A stretch of 64,000 bases of DNA from Paragordius varius. Taxonomy: Eukaryota > Nematomorpha. This document shows, piece by piece, positions 10,464 through 21,088 of this stretch; positions within the stretch are counted from its first letter, which is position 1, and each line of letters starts with the position of its first letter. The notes under the pieces were generated by a model. It had not been told where the DNA came from and ran no database searches. It saw only the letters and a list, made by a program, of their open reading frames with translations. The stretch spans positions 6,014,001 to 6,078,000 of the forward strand of contig OZ176054.1 in NCBI GenBank assembly GCA_964247055.1. Direction: 5' to 3'. Made by a program: the position numbers and the translations under genes.

Positions 10464-13400
10464 CTATATACATATATACATATAGAATAGTTTATTAATT
10501 AATAAATTATTTATGTGTTAATTGTATTAATTTTGTTTACATTACATCATATCACCATATAAATACACAGTCAATACAGAGTAAAAATCAATATTTTGGC
10601 CTTCAAACCCATGGATGATGTTTATAAAATTTTTTTGGCCATTATATTCATTGTTGGTTATTTTTTTAATAATATATAGATCCAATATTTTTGGTATCTA
10701 AAATATCGTATCTTGTTATTTTTTATTTTCACAGTTTTTTAAGGGAGTGACAGCAAAATATATACATTTGTGCTCTAAAATACAAAATATATATCGGTGT
10801 AAAAGTTGAATTTTTTGTGATTTAAATATTTTATTTTCTTAAAAAACAACAGGTGCTACTGGTATGTAAATAATCAGCCACATAGTTTTAATTAAAGTTG
10901 ATTTGATAAAAGATGACTTAAACTAATTTAGTTTATTAGGGTTTGTTTTATATTTAACCTTATTCCCTAGTTATATTTTTTAAATTATATTTATTTTTGC
11001 TGATATAAAGTTTGAATTCTTATAAAGGACGAATTTTATTTGAAATGGAATATAAATTGATAAATGATAAGTGCATTTGAATTCATTTTTACCATGATAT
11101 TAGATTTTAATGGAAGCTGGAGTTATCCCTGGGTTTGATATGACGCCTGAAGCCGCTTTAACCAAACTCTGTTATGTGCTGGGGAAAACGGAATGGGATC
11201 TTGATCAGAAAAAGAAGGTAGTTTTATATTGACATTGACAACAGTTTTCATGTTTTAAACACATAAAAAATTAAATTATTTAACAACCCATTTTTTCTCC
11301 ATTTAAATTAATCTCATATGATGAATGTATTAGTGAAAACATTATATAAATTTTTTTGTTCTTATATTTTTCGCTTTTGATTTAATTATATCATTATTAT
11401 TATTATCGCATTATAGATGATGTCAACCAATTTGCGAGGAGAATTGACTATCAAAGCACCTAAATCAGTGCTACTTCGTGATTATGATTTGTTAAACACC
11501 ATAGCAAATTCATTAAATCTTTCATCATCGCCTGTATGTTAAATTTAAGTTAAAATATAATAACATGGATAGTATCAAATTTAATTTTTAGATTTTTTAC
11601 GCAGTTGTTAACCTTTAAAGTAATTATTGGCGATAGACAATAATTATGAATAATTGACTTGATCTCAGAATTATTTTCTTTAAATTATATTTCATTTATA
11701 TTAAGGTTTATTGTATTAGTAATATAACTTTATTAAATGGTTAGGAAATAAAGGAGTTACATGCATCCTTGTTTCCATTACTTCTCTGTTTAGCGGCTCT
11801 TTCCAATGATATTAAGACGATGGAAATGTTACTTGAAAAGGTTATTATTGTCATATGTCATAGTATAATTTTTATATTGTGAAATTTCAAATTTTTTGAA
11901 TTTTTTGACATAACTGTTTTAGGGTGGTAATGTAAATATGACTGATTACGATAATCGCACACCATTACATATAGCAGCTAGTCATGGTAACCTGGAAATA
12001 CTCAATTTTTTGTTGCGGAGAGGAGCTTCTGTATTCGTTAAAGATCGGTAAATTTATATTCTGTATTATATAATTAATATAATATTATTCTCGGAAAGTT
12101 TCAATCAGAATCGAAAACATTGGTTTAAACACATTGTGTATTTTCCAGATGGATAGAAAGAATTTTATTTATTCAATATTGTTTTAGAAATCATTTACTT
12201 TATTATTAAAATTATATTCAATCACATATACGTTATTAAGCGGTAAAAATCGGTACATAAATGATGCGACAATATAATTTTTCACAGTAGGACTTAGGAA
12301 TTGAAAGTAGTTGGAATAAGATTCTATTTTATCATCTATATCAATATAATATTTATAAAACCATCATTTATTGTTAAATCAGCTTTTGAAGGGCCTGCAG
12401 GATTTTTAGCTATTGGACTTTATTTTTTAATATAGTTATTAGGTGGTTTACGATGCCATTGGATGTGTTTTGCATATCTCAATCTTCGAGTTTTTGGCAA
12501 AAGGATCAGGAGCTGGAATTGGGGAGTTTTGTTTAAATAGAATCGATATCTAATATAATAGAATTTGGAAATGGAAAATTGTATTTTTGAATGGGTGTTT
12601 TAGCCATTGGCCAGTGTTGTGTAGTATGGGTTAGCGCGCCGATTTGAAAAATTAAATGTACTTTAAATGATTTGGTTAATTTTCTAGGCCTATGATAATC
12701 TGTTTTCAAGGTTAACTTAATATTATCTTTGGCCGATATAGCCTCAAGCCCTGGATATTGAAAATTAATAGCGGTCTAATTTGAGATTTTTCCCGTAAAG
12801 ATTACTTTTACTAAATGTTTTTTTGCATGCAGTTATGTAAAAATGGTACACTACTTTCAATCTAAGGTTGACGATTATCGGATGATTGCAATTAAATATC
12901 TCTCAAAAAAATGAATTTTCAATCCTTCTATCATATAACACTTTAATTATAAAAGTTTATTTTTTCCTTATAGATTCAATGCTACACCATTATTTAATGC
13001 AATTACATTCAAACAATTTGACATTATAAAAGCGTTGACAAATGTTGGTGCCCATCTTGTTGTACCGCCTTTGGAGATTGGGGAACAACTTTGCCAGTAT
13101 ATTTTTAAATAAATTGGGAAATCCTATGATTATGAAAATGTAATTTTTCAAATTCTTATTTTTATTAGAGCTGCTTTAAGAGATGATGTTGATTCAATCA
13201 AAGCTTGGGAAATGGCTGGAGCCGATCTAAAGTTGGCTAATTATAACAATGATACAGCATACACTTTGGTATGTAATTTATTAAATTTAATTTTTCTTTG
13301 ATTTGATAGAGTTATTATTATTGTTAAATTAGTTTGTTATTTTGATACTTTTTCTAGCCAAAATACAAATGTTAAACTTAAATCATTATATACGTTAGGC

Positions 13401-13671
13401 ATAAAATAGCTAATTATTATATTAATTTATCTTAAAGGCAAAAAAATATGGATGTCATCAAGTTTTAGGTTATTTACAAAGCCGCGATACATCCCTTGTT
13501 ACACCTGATTCGCCAAATTCTGCAAACAATATTAATCTTATAACTAATAACAAATTTAATTATGTATTCATGAACGGTTTCTCAAATAAGGACGAAATTA
13601 ATACTACAAGTCAGCACACAGAATTAAATGGCCAACCTACAAATAATAAAGAAATTAATGCAGCCAAATAA
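7617..13671 (+). CDS. ASPG: L-asparaginase type I with ankyrin repeats (60 kDa lysophospholipase-like)
   Basis: Predicted to hydrolyse asparagine to aspartate and ammonia in the cytosol; vertebrate relatives are also called 60 kDa lysophospholipase. Exons: 7617-7716, 7739-7856, 7884-7995, 8022-8147, 8276-8356, 8475-8601, 8683-8795, 9206-9394, 11104-11217, 11417-11533, 11745-11840, 11923-12047, 12974-13096, 13169-13268, 13438-13671; 1875 nt, 624 aa against about 570 in human. Phases agree at every junction. The nucleophile motif GGTIGM (Thr25) and HGTDT (Thr125-Asp126) are present, then [26 protein letters not shown] and VNCTQC. An ankyrin unit ([15 protein letters not shown]) and a degenerate second one follow, then an Asn/Thr-rich tail. 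The first three introns are 22, 27 and 26 nt; later ones are 72-1709 nt. A valine replaces the usual threonine before GGTIG. The start is the first in-frame ATG before the conserved strand; a further 5' exon cannot be excluded. Confidence 0.9.
9395..11103 (+). other. long intron 8 of the asparaginase gene with AT microsatellites
   Basis: A 1709-nt intron between the YATGK codons and [13 protein letters not shown]. It holds (AT)n runs at about 9981-10001 and 10431-10485 and otherwise only AT-rich sequence. No exon is needed here because the flanking protein is continuous with the family. Confidence 0.7.
12395..12620 (+). other. coding-like tract inside intron 12 of the asparaginase gene
   Basis: Within the 926-nt intron, short frames read [14 protein letters not shown], then [19 protein letters not shown] with GAGIGEF before a stop, then [12 protein letters not shown]. 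Composition is less AT-rich than the rest of the intron. I recognise no family. It may be a decayed inserted gene fragment or chance open frames. Confidence 0.2.
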
Positions 13672-14994
13672 AATGATAATACGCAATTGCATGGGAATGA
13701 ATAATCAAAAATTATTAATCTTTTACCTTTGCTTATCATTCAAAAAAATTTATTTTTAACATTATGATATTTTAACATGAGAAATTATGGAAGGTATATT
13801 AGCATAATAGCATAACATTACTCATGTAAAACCGACCACATATTTTTATAGTTATTTATTTATAAACCGGTATTTAATCATCCATAATTTTTAAAATGCC
13901 TATGTAATTTTTATATGGTTTAACCATGATTTTTAAATTGATTTATATAAACCGAAATAAATTCTTTTTTACATATTTTTTGGAATTATTTGAAAATCAT
14001 GTGTAAAAAATATGAGAAAGATTTGCATGTTGTTTTTTAAAATGAGCATATGCTTTGGTTGCGGGATATTCAAGTAATACCACACCCAAAAAAGCAAAAG
14101 CTTCTACACAATTTAAAATTAAAAAAAGCCTATCTTGCATTGCAAACTTTCCCCAATGCTTTCTGCATATGTGAGGAAAAAACAAATCTTTTCAATTTTG
14201 AAAAAATCAAAATTTATTCCTACTGCTACATTTACATGGTTTTGACTGGATCCCCTTGAGACCAGTTTTATATCTTCGTACAGACTTTAACAACTGCATG
14301 ACGAAAGTTAAAATACACCCGGGATTCAAGTATTAGGAATTATATATGAACATATAGTATAAAGGACGTTTTTGGATAAAATTATTTGTTTTTTTTTTCA
14401 TATTTGGTCAAAAACGAATTGGTGAGATAATTAATGAATTAAATGCTTACACCTTGTATGTCAAATTAACCATCTAAAAATATAGGGCAATATGGTAGTT
14501 AATAAAAATATTTTCATGATGATAACATTAACTGTCAGAATAATTTTATAAAGCACTTTTTTGCACTTTTAAAAAATTATATATTAAAAGAAAAACATAT
14601 ATTAAAAGTTTATTGCAATAAAAATGTGCGTAAAATCGGGTGTGTAAAAAATTTATGTTAAAATATATATTGATGCATCAAATTATCATGGAGTTTTTGG
14701 TTTTGGGTCTTATGGATGATTTCAGGTTGTAATTGTTTGATATAAAAAATCGCAAACTCGCCAACTAGTATTAAATTTTTTTTATGAAAGCCAAATGCCT
14801 TATTTTCAAAATATATTTAGGAAGTAAATAAACTATATTTCAAGAGCCACGATAATTGATATATCGCTGGTTCAAATGTTTTGGCTCTCTATAAATTTGA
14901 TATACATACTCTGATAACTGTATATCCTCATGGTCTTTGTTAAGACTTAGAATAATATAATAAAGATTACCACTTTTGCGGTAACTGAACCATA
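13672..14994. other. 3' flank of the asparaginase gene and AT-rich spacer
   Basis: Beyond the stop codon there is AT-rich DNA. A 62-codon minus-strand frame at 13997-14185 is listed separately. Sequence around 14670-14750 (ATCATGGAGTTTTTGG, GGTCTTATGGATGATTTC) resembles 15930-15980, so short dispersed repeats are present. No other exon is supported. Confidence 0.35.
13997..14185 (-). CDS. hypothetical membrane-segment frame, possible terminal exon
   Basis: The frame reads HWGKFAMQDRLFLILNCVEA and continues through AFLGVVLLEY and AYAHFKKQH to a stop. A CACATATGCAG acceptor-like site precedes the HWG residues. The hydrophobic stretch LILNCVEAFAFLGVVLL is long enough for one membrane helix. I could not connect it to an upstream exon in phase, and recognise no family with confidence. 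It converges with the asparaginase gene. It may be chance. Confidence 0.25.
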   Translation of the reverse strand: MFFPHICRKHWGKFAMQDRLFLILNCVEAFAFLGVVLLEYPATKAYAHFKKQHANLSHIFYT

Positions 14995-15420
14995 TAAGAA
15001 AATGGCAAAGTTGCATACATTTTGCTTAATAAATTTTTGTAATGAAAGATGCTTCCTTCCAAAAAATACTACATATATCATAAATCTATACAAAAAAAGA
15101 ACAAGATTTTTATCATAATATTTTAGATGTGGGTTCCCGAAGTCTCAAGTTTGCAGCCCTCTCTAAAATGGGTTAAGTTTTTCCAATAAACGCGAAAATG
15201 CCGAGATGTGCGATAATGATTAAAACCAGTTTTACTCACCAGAAAATTTTAAAGGGCCAAAAAAATATTATGATAAAATATGACATCAAAGTTTATAAAA
15301 AAAATAATATTTTGTTAAATTATATTTATAGCATTATTTTAGGGAGGGGAGTTTTATGGTATTTTTAAGCGCGGCGGACGTTAAAAAACAATTTAAAATT
15401 TTATATAATTCCAAGAAACA
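14995..15420 (-). repeat. dispersed repeat R1, inverted copy
   Basis: Reverse-orientation R1: AACCATATAAGAAAATGGCAA, then AATACTACATATATCATAAA, a GTGGGTTCCCGAAGTCTC block (counterpart of GGACTTTGGAGCCCAC), then AATAAACGCGAAAATGCCGA. The same order appears in the right arm of the palindromic element at 17640-18080. Confidence 0.6.
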
Positions 15421-15879
15421 AAACAATATCCTCAGATTTTTATTAAAATATTAAATTGTCTACAAAATTAAATTATATAAAAGTTGTGTTTTTAACTTAA
15501 CATTAATAATACATGAATTTCTCATACATAAATAAAATAATTACGGTAATAGGAAGGCTCTGCATCTTCTAACTGTATAAAAAACGTGTTTTCATTATAT
15601 TTAAATTATTTTATACCATTTAACCATGCTCAAAATATATTAAAACTTGCACCAAAATTTTGCTATAACTATCATATTTACCTTGGATACCACACATTTA
15701 TTAGTCCTTCGATTCAAATTAAGGTTTTTGTTGAATCCAGGCATGTTAATCAAATATTTAATAAAATATGGAAAAAATAAAACTATCTTAATTTGCAGTT
15801 ATATAACATTAAAACACCAAAATAAAAAGATTTATTCAAAAAAGCTTGTTGCAAAGTGTCCATAAAAAAATAACCTGAT

Positions 15880-15910
<31 letters not shown>

Positions 15911-16394
15911 TCTGATAGGAAAATGCATCAGGATTATCATGGTCCTTTTGGTTTTGGTCCTTTTACATAATATGACAGGCTGTTTTTCGTAGTACAGTAC
16001 TGGATTTTCAGAAAAAACTGCGACTGTACTGCGCCCACTTTTGTACTGCTTTTTAAAATTAAAAAAATTTTTTATAAATATATATTAATTACCTTTTATT
16101 TATTCAAAAAAATTATTTAAGAATTTGATATAGTATCTACTGTAAAAATAACCCTATAATTTAAGAAATGGTTCTTTTGGTAAAAACTAACATTGGCGTA
16201 TTATCGGTTAGTATTTTATTTTCTGCTCGAATTATACATAAAATTGGATTTTGGATAGGTCAAACTGCTTATGATTCAGCCGTTCGCGCAGTGACATAAA
16301 TATCGGGCTCCACCGTAAAATTCAGACTAATGGCTCTTTCACTCAGGGCTTCCGCAAAAAGAGGTGCCTCAACATTAAAATTAATAAATTATGA
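15421..16394. other. AT-rich spacer with an (AT)n tract
   Basis: Short overlapping frames at 15586-15865 are AT-driven and not credible genes. An (AT)n run lies at about 15882-15910. The GC-richer stretch 15985-16050 and 16270-16370 shows no recognisable feature. Confidence 0.35.
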
Positions 16395-17050
16395 TATTTT
16401 ATAATGGTAATGAACGGATTGGTTATGTTTTGTAATAACAGTTTTTAAAATCCGTAATATAACGATAAAGGATATTTAAATAGAATTAAATGAAATTATA
16501 AATAGAAATTATAAACGATATGTGAAACCCTTCGTCAATAGTAATCGCAGACTAGTTTCGTGCTTGTTAGCACTCATTAGTACGACACAACTATTTGACT
16601 TGGGGTTTTCACATATCGATTTCGTATATATATATCCAACTTTGCAATTTTGGTATAAATGCAGTTGGTTATACGAATTTAATTAAATTTTAATGTAATT
16701 TATGAAAATTAAACTGAAAATTTGAAAATAAACTAAAAATTAACTCTAGGGTGAGCCTAGATTTAGAGTATAGCTACTTAGGGATTTCATAGAAATCAAT
16801 TTAATAACTAAGAAGCACTCTATTATGATAAGAAACATAAGATAATGATATTGTAAAATTTCATTTAATTCTATTTATAATTATCCTTTATGATATTTTA
16901 TGTTTCAGGAAAGGGTTTCACATATCGTTTATAGTTTCTGTTAATAATTATCTTCAATTAATTTTCTATTTAATTTTCGATTATCATTATATTACGGATT
17001 TTACAACTGTTAATACAAAACATAATCAATCCGTCATTTACCATTAAAAT
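16395..17050. mobile_element. inverted-repeat element carrying a hammerhead-like hairpin
   Basis: Left arm 16395-16530 and right arm 16913-17050 are imperfect inverted repeats sharing CGGATTGGTTATGTTTTGTA, AAATCCGTAATAT and CGATATGTGAAACCC read on opposite strands. Between them lie the hammerhead-like hairpin (16516-16618) and a second small palindrome, TCTAGG/CCTAGA, at about 16743-16759. A partial second copy is at 36076-36165 in a kinase intron. No open reading frame is visible, so it would be non-autonomous. Self-cleaving hammerheads are known in Penelope-like elements and retrozymes; membership of either class is inference. Confidence 0.55.
16516..16618 (-). ncRNA. hammerhead-ribozyme-like RNA hairpin (type I topology)
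   Basis: Read on the minus strand, an outer stem (CGATATGTGAAAACCC with GGGTTTCACATATCG) encloses a second stem (AGTCAAATAGT with ACTATTGAC, one bulge) and a 5-bp inner stem (TCGTA with TGCGA). The centre then reads CTAATGA, stem-loop GTGCT/AGCAC with loop AACA, GAAA, a minimal stem III (AC/GT) and a GTC triplet. This is the order of a type I hammerhead: stem I, CUGANGA, stem II, GAAA, stem III, UH, stem I. The core has A where G5 is expected (CTAATGA instead of CTGATGA), in both copies seen here, so cleavage may be lost or the family may differ. Confidence 0.5.
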
Positions 17051-17180
17051 ACAATTTTTATTTAACATAAATTTAAAAATAAACGAATATTTAATCAAAA
17101 TTCTGATTGAGAAATTAGCCTTAACGAATTATATATATATAATGTTACACCTCAACTTTATATTGTTTACATCATTCAAT

Positions 17181-18080
17181 TAGTATGAAGTATGATTCAA
17201 CAAAATTTTGCTAAAAATTAAATTTTGAAAGTTTGCATTTTTTAAAAAAAATATATAGTTGATATCAAAGCATATATTTAAAATTATTGCACAACAGAAT
17301 TTTTGCTTTTATTTCAAGAGAACAGCCCATTTTAAAAATGCCAAAAATTTTGGGACTTTCAGAGCTTACATTTAAAATTCAAATTTTATAAAAATATTGT
17401 TTTGCTTTTTATCTGTAGTTTATGTTATATTTTAGTGATATTTTTTTAAATAAAGCATTTAGCTTTCATCAACAAATATGTTTCAAAAAATTGCGCACCT
17501 TTTTCAATTAAATACCACAAAATGGTAAATAACTTTCTTTAAAAAAAGCACCATTATAATCCTAATATTTTTCTATCGAAATATATATATATATATATAT
17601 TTCATTAGAATATTTTTTGTGGAAACTGTGTAATATACCACACCGATGGTGTAAAAACAGGCAAAGTAAGTTTTAATTTTGTACTGCGTCAAAGTTCAAA
17701 ATATCTGGTCACATTAAAATTTACACTTTTTTGGGTCCATATAAGAAAATGGCAAAATTTTCGTTAATTTTTTTAAATATTATTTATAAGTGAGAGCTGC
17801 TCTATTCCAAAAATATTATTAAATATCATAAACTATGTGTATAAAGCCAAATAATATTTTTAAAAATTTAATATATTAATGTGGGCTCTGAAAGTCCCAA
17901 TTTTTTTGCTCTTTTAAAATAGGCTAGTCTCTTAAAATAAACGCTAAAATGCAGATTTCGCGTTAAAAATTTAAATATACACCAAATTTTGATATAAACT
18001 AAAAGTATTTTTTTAAAAAATTATACATTTTTTAAAATACTTATTTTTTACAAAATTTTGTTGAAGTGTACTTCATACTA
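17181..18080. mobile_element. 900-bp palindromic element made of two inverted R1 copies
   Basis: Starts TAGTATGAAGTA and ends with its exact reverse complement TACTTCATACTA, followed inward on both sides by CAACAAAATTTTG. The two halves (about 17181-17635 and 17640-18080) carry the same R1 landmarks in opposite orientation, including the GGGACTTTCAGAGC block and its inverted form. Outer TA could be a TA target duplication. No coding frame exists. It looks like a non-autonomous long-inverted-repeat element. Confidence 0.65.
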
Positions 18081-18510
18081 TTTTAACTCATGTTAGAAAT
18101 GTTTTAAAAACACTTAATACATATAAAAAAAACTTTCTCTACATAATTCCAGGATGTTGAACATTTCTCTCACCTCAGAATTTATTAAAGGACTTTCTAA
18201 TTTTGGTAAATTTTTGTGAAACAATATTGATTTAACTTTAAGACAAGAGAACCTTTAATTCAAACTAAGGTGATATAAATGTAAATCATTAAATTATATG
18301 AAAAAAGTGTTTTTATTACGTCTTAAAGCGTTTTTAACCCTTTCCATTATGACTCAAAATAGTATAAGGTCAAAATATTGTAAAACTTAAAATTTTTGAA
18401 AAATATATGTTTTTATAAATATATTTAGTTAATATCATATATTTTAAACTTTTATGGTGTAATCTTAGCATTTTGCGATTGTAAAAGGAGTAGCTCATTT
18501 AAGAGATCAA

Positions 18511-19962
18511 TATACCATTTCCCAGTCTAAATAAACGTTTTCCCAGTCAATCGAAACATTTTCCCAATCAATCGAAACGTTTTCCCAGTCAATCGAAACG
18601 TTTTCCCAGTCAATCGAAACGTTTTCCCAGTCAATCGAAACGTTTTTCCAGTCAATCGAAACGTTTTTCCAGTCAATCGAAACATTTTCCCAGTCAATAA
18701 AAATATTTTCCCAATTAATAAAAACGTTTTCCCAGTCAATGAAAACGGTTTTATTTTTGATGATAAATATCAAAACAAGAATATAAAAACAACTTTTAAC
18801 CATTATTAGCGTAATATATGGAGATAATTTTTAATTAAAAACACAATTATTGAACGACAATTTTTCCAAGTGTATTCCAGTGCACAATCATTAATGAAAT
18901 GTTATATTTTTGGAATTTGAGTTAAGATAATATTTTTTATTTTATCGATGGTTCGCATTAATATTTGCGGAACGCTTCACAACAGTTTTTAAATATGTCA
19001 GGTTTGTCGATAAAAATACTGGCGGAAAAAATATCTTAACGAAAATTTTTTTTGATAAAAATGTTTTGGATTTAAAAATATTTAATAAAAAGGATATTTG
19101 ACTAAAACAAGGGTGTCCAACTAAATGCCTTCGCGGGCCGCATTTTTAACTCAAAAAGCACACGGTTACCCATTCGAAATATATACGGGCATTCACATAA
19201 TTTTTCGATCAATAATGTAAAATACAAACACCATGTAACAATTTTTTTTAATTCGTCACCAATTTAATAGACTCATTCATAATAATTACGTAAGAAATAT
19301 GAGTATTACTAAGATTTTGTGGGCATATTTTTGCCCATGGATTTCCAATTTTTTTGCTGGCAGCACAAAGTTACTCGGAAGGCCGCCTTAGGCCCCAACC
19401 TGTTAAATATTATAAAAGGGTAAAATTTATGTTTAAGATCCAATATAAAGTGTTAAATGACCTTTGTGATAAAAATGGTATATTTCATTCCTCCGTAACT
19501 ATAGATTTCTTAGGTTAGCCACAAATATTAATGCGAACCATCGATAAAATAAAAAATATTATCTTAACTCAAATTCCAAAAATATAACATTTCATTAATG
19601 ATTGTGCACTGGAATACACTTGGAAAAATTGTCGTTCAATAATTGTGTTTTTAATTAAAAATTATCTCCATATATTACGCTAATAATGGTTTAAAGTTGT
19701 TTTTATATTCTTGTTTTGATATTTATCATCAAAAATAAAACCGTTTTTATTGACTGGGAAAACGTTTTTATTGATTGGGAAAATGTTTTTATTGACTGGG
19801 AAAATGTTTCGATTGACTGGGAAAACGTTTCGATTGATTGGGAAAATGTTTCGCTTGACTGGGAAAACGTTTCGATTGACTGGGATTGGGAAAATGTTTC
19901 GATTGATTGGAAAATGTTTCGATTGACTGGGAAAACGTTTATTTAGACTGGGAAATGGTATA
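18511..19962. mobile_element. foldback element FB1 with 21-bp tandem repeats in both arms
   Basis: The left end TATACCATTTCCCAGTC and right end GACTGGGAAATGGTATA are perfect inverted repeats. Each arm (about 18511-18970 and 19519-19962) runs from the terminus through about ten 21-bp units containing GTTTTCCCAGTCAATCGAAA, then a unique part with ATAAATATCAAAACAAGAA and AATTATTGAACGACAA, to ATTAATATTTG near the centre. The loop holds a hAT-like sequence (19110-19402). Long inverted repeats with terminal tandem units are the hallmark of foldback elements. It interrupts an R1 copy: R1 text before 18511 resumes after 19962. The 21-nt unit leaves all frames open, giving artefactual SIDWENV repeat frames. 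Confidence 0.8.
19110..19402. mobile_element. hAT-like sequence in the loop of FB1
   Basis: Begins GGGTGTCCAACTAAATGCC followed by CGCGGGCCGCATTTTTAA, and ends GGAAGGCCGCCTTAGGCCCC. The GGGTGTCCAA/GCGGGCCGCA vocabulary is typical of hAT-family non-autonomous ends. The same segment sits in the loop of FB2 (21637-21770), so it was already inside the ancestor before the foldback multiplied. A third, independent copy is at 28651-28811. Confidence 0.55.
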
Positions 19963-20240
19963 TTTGGAACTTAGCCCACATCTAAAAATTATTTTTTTTT
20001 GTAAATATTGTTTTGCTATTAATATATAGTTTATGATATTATTTAGTGATATTTTTTTGGAATAAAGGCTCTAACCAAAGTAAGTTTTTTAAACACAAAA
20101 GTTTTGCCATTTTATGATATGGAATACCTCAAAATGTAAAAACCTTTCTTTATAATGGCCAAAACGAACGCCCCTTGATAATCTTGATATATTTTTCTAT
20201 CAGAATAAAAAAATTTGTATAAAACTGTGAGAAAAAATAT
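19963..20240 (+). repeat. R1 repeat, right part displaced by FB1 insertion
   Basis: Continues R1 after the foldback: AGCCCACATCTAAAAATT, TATTGTTTTGCTATT, TAGTGATATTTTTTTGGAA, then a region with TATATTTTTCTATCAGAAT. The corresponding left part of R1 (AGTAGCTCATTTAAGAG) lies immediately before 18511. Confidence 0.55.
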
Positions 20241-20420
20241 TTTAACTAAATAATTTTTTTATGACATAGCTTATGACCAGCGAATTCATTTGCCGTAAAA
20301 AATTTTATTTGTTCAAGACCTAGTTTTCGAAATATTAAAATTGAAATCGGGCAAAAGAAAATTTAGGATAATATAAAAAATAATGTTGATATATTAAGAT
20401 TATTATCATTATAGGAGGTG

Positions 20421-20912
20421 TTATAATTAGGGTTGTGCTGACCAGGTCAGTGACTATTTATTTTTTGACCATGGTCATTTCAGATGATTTTTGAAAAATT
20501 GCTGGTAATTTTTTTGGAAGAAAAATAGTAAGTTATTTTTTAATATATTTTAAAAAAAATATATAAATATTTAAATTTGCTTATTTAAAATGTTAAACAT
20601 GCATTCTTAAAACATTAGCATTTAAGCGTATCCAGTTATTTAGAAAAAGAAAACAATCCAACTTCTTATAAAATATTCAATTATTCCATATATGTGAACT
20701 AATAAAATGAAAAAACATTTTATAATTGGATATTTCAATGATCAAAGAAAGTGTAAAAGAAATAGGAAAAATTTTATTTGAAATATCCAGTATTAAAAGC
20801 CAGGTATTTAAAAATTCAGAAGTAATTTCATAATCCAATATGGCATGGAGGTCTGACCGGGTCTGACCGGACTTTTTTGAAAAAGCAGTCAAATGCACAA
20901 CCCCAGTTATAA
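20421..20912. mobile_element. 492-bp inverted-repeat element (MITE-like)
   Basis: The 18-bp ends TTATAATTAGGGTTGTGC and GCACAACCCCAGTTATAA match at 16 of 18 positions when inverted. Near the left end is TGACCAGGTCAGTGAC; near the right end GTCTGACCGG occurs twice in tandem (20851-20870). No transposase is encoded. A GGGTTGTGC terminus is compatible with hAT-type non-autonomous elements, but no clean 8-bp duplication is evident. Confidence 0.6.
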
Positions 20913-21088
20913 TATATAAACAGCCTAAAATCAATAGTTAGGGTTAGTATAAATCAGTTCAAAAGATGGCGTTTTTCTTTTAACATACTTAAGAGACAGA
21001 TATTTTTTTAGAAACTATCTGAAAAATTTTTTAATTATAGCTAACACTATTAAAATCTTAACATTCATAGTTTCGGTAAAAAAAATTA

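Noticed and set aside
18507-18803. 98-codon frame of SIDWENV heptad repeats (also at 19716-19946 and 22142-22333)
   Set aside because: It is the translation of the 21-bp tandem unit in the foldback arms; the same array is open in several frames and both arms, and unit number varies freely.
20677-20934. 85-codon minus-strand frame
   Set aside because: It runs across the 492-bp inverted-repeat element and its terminus, so it is not an independent gene.
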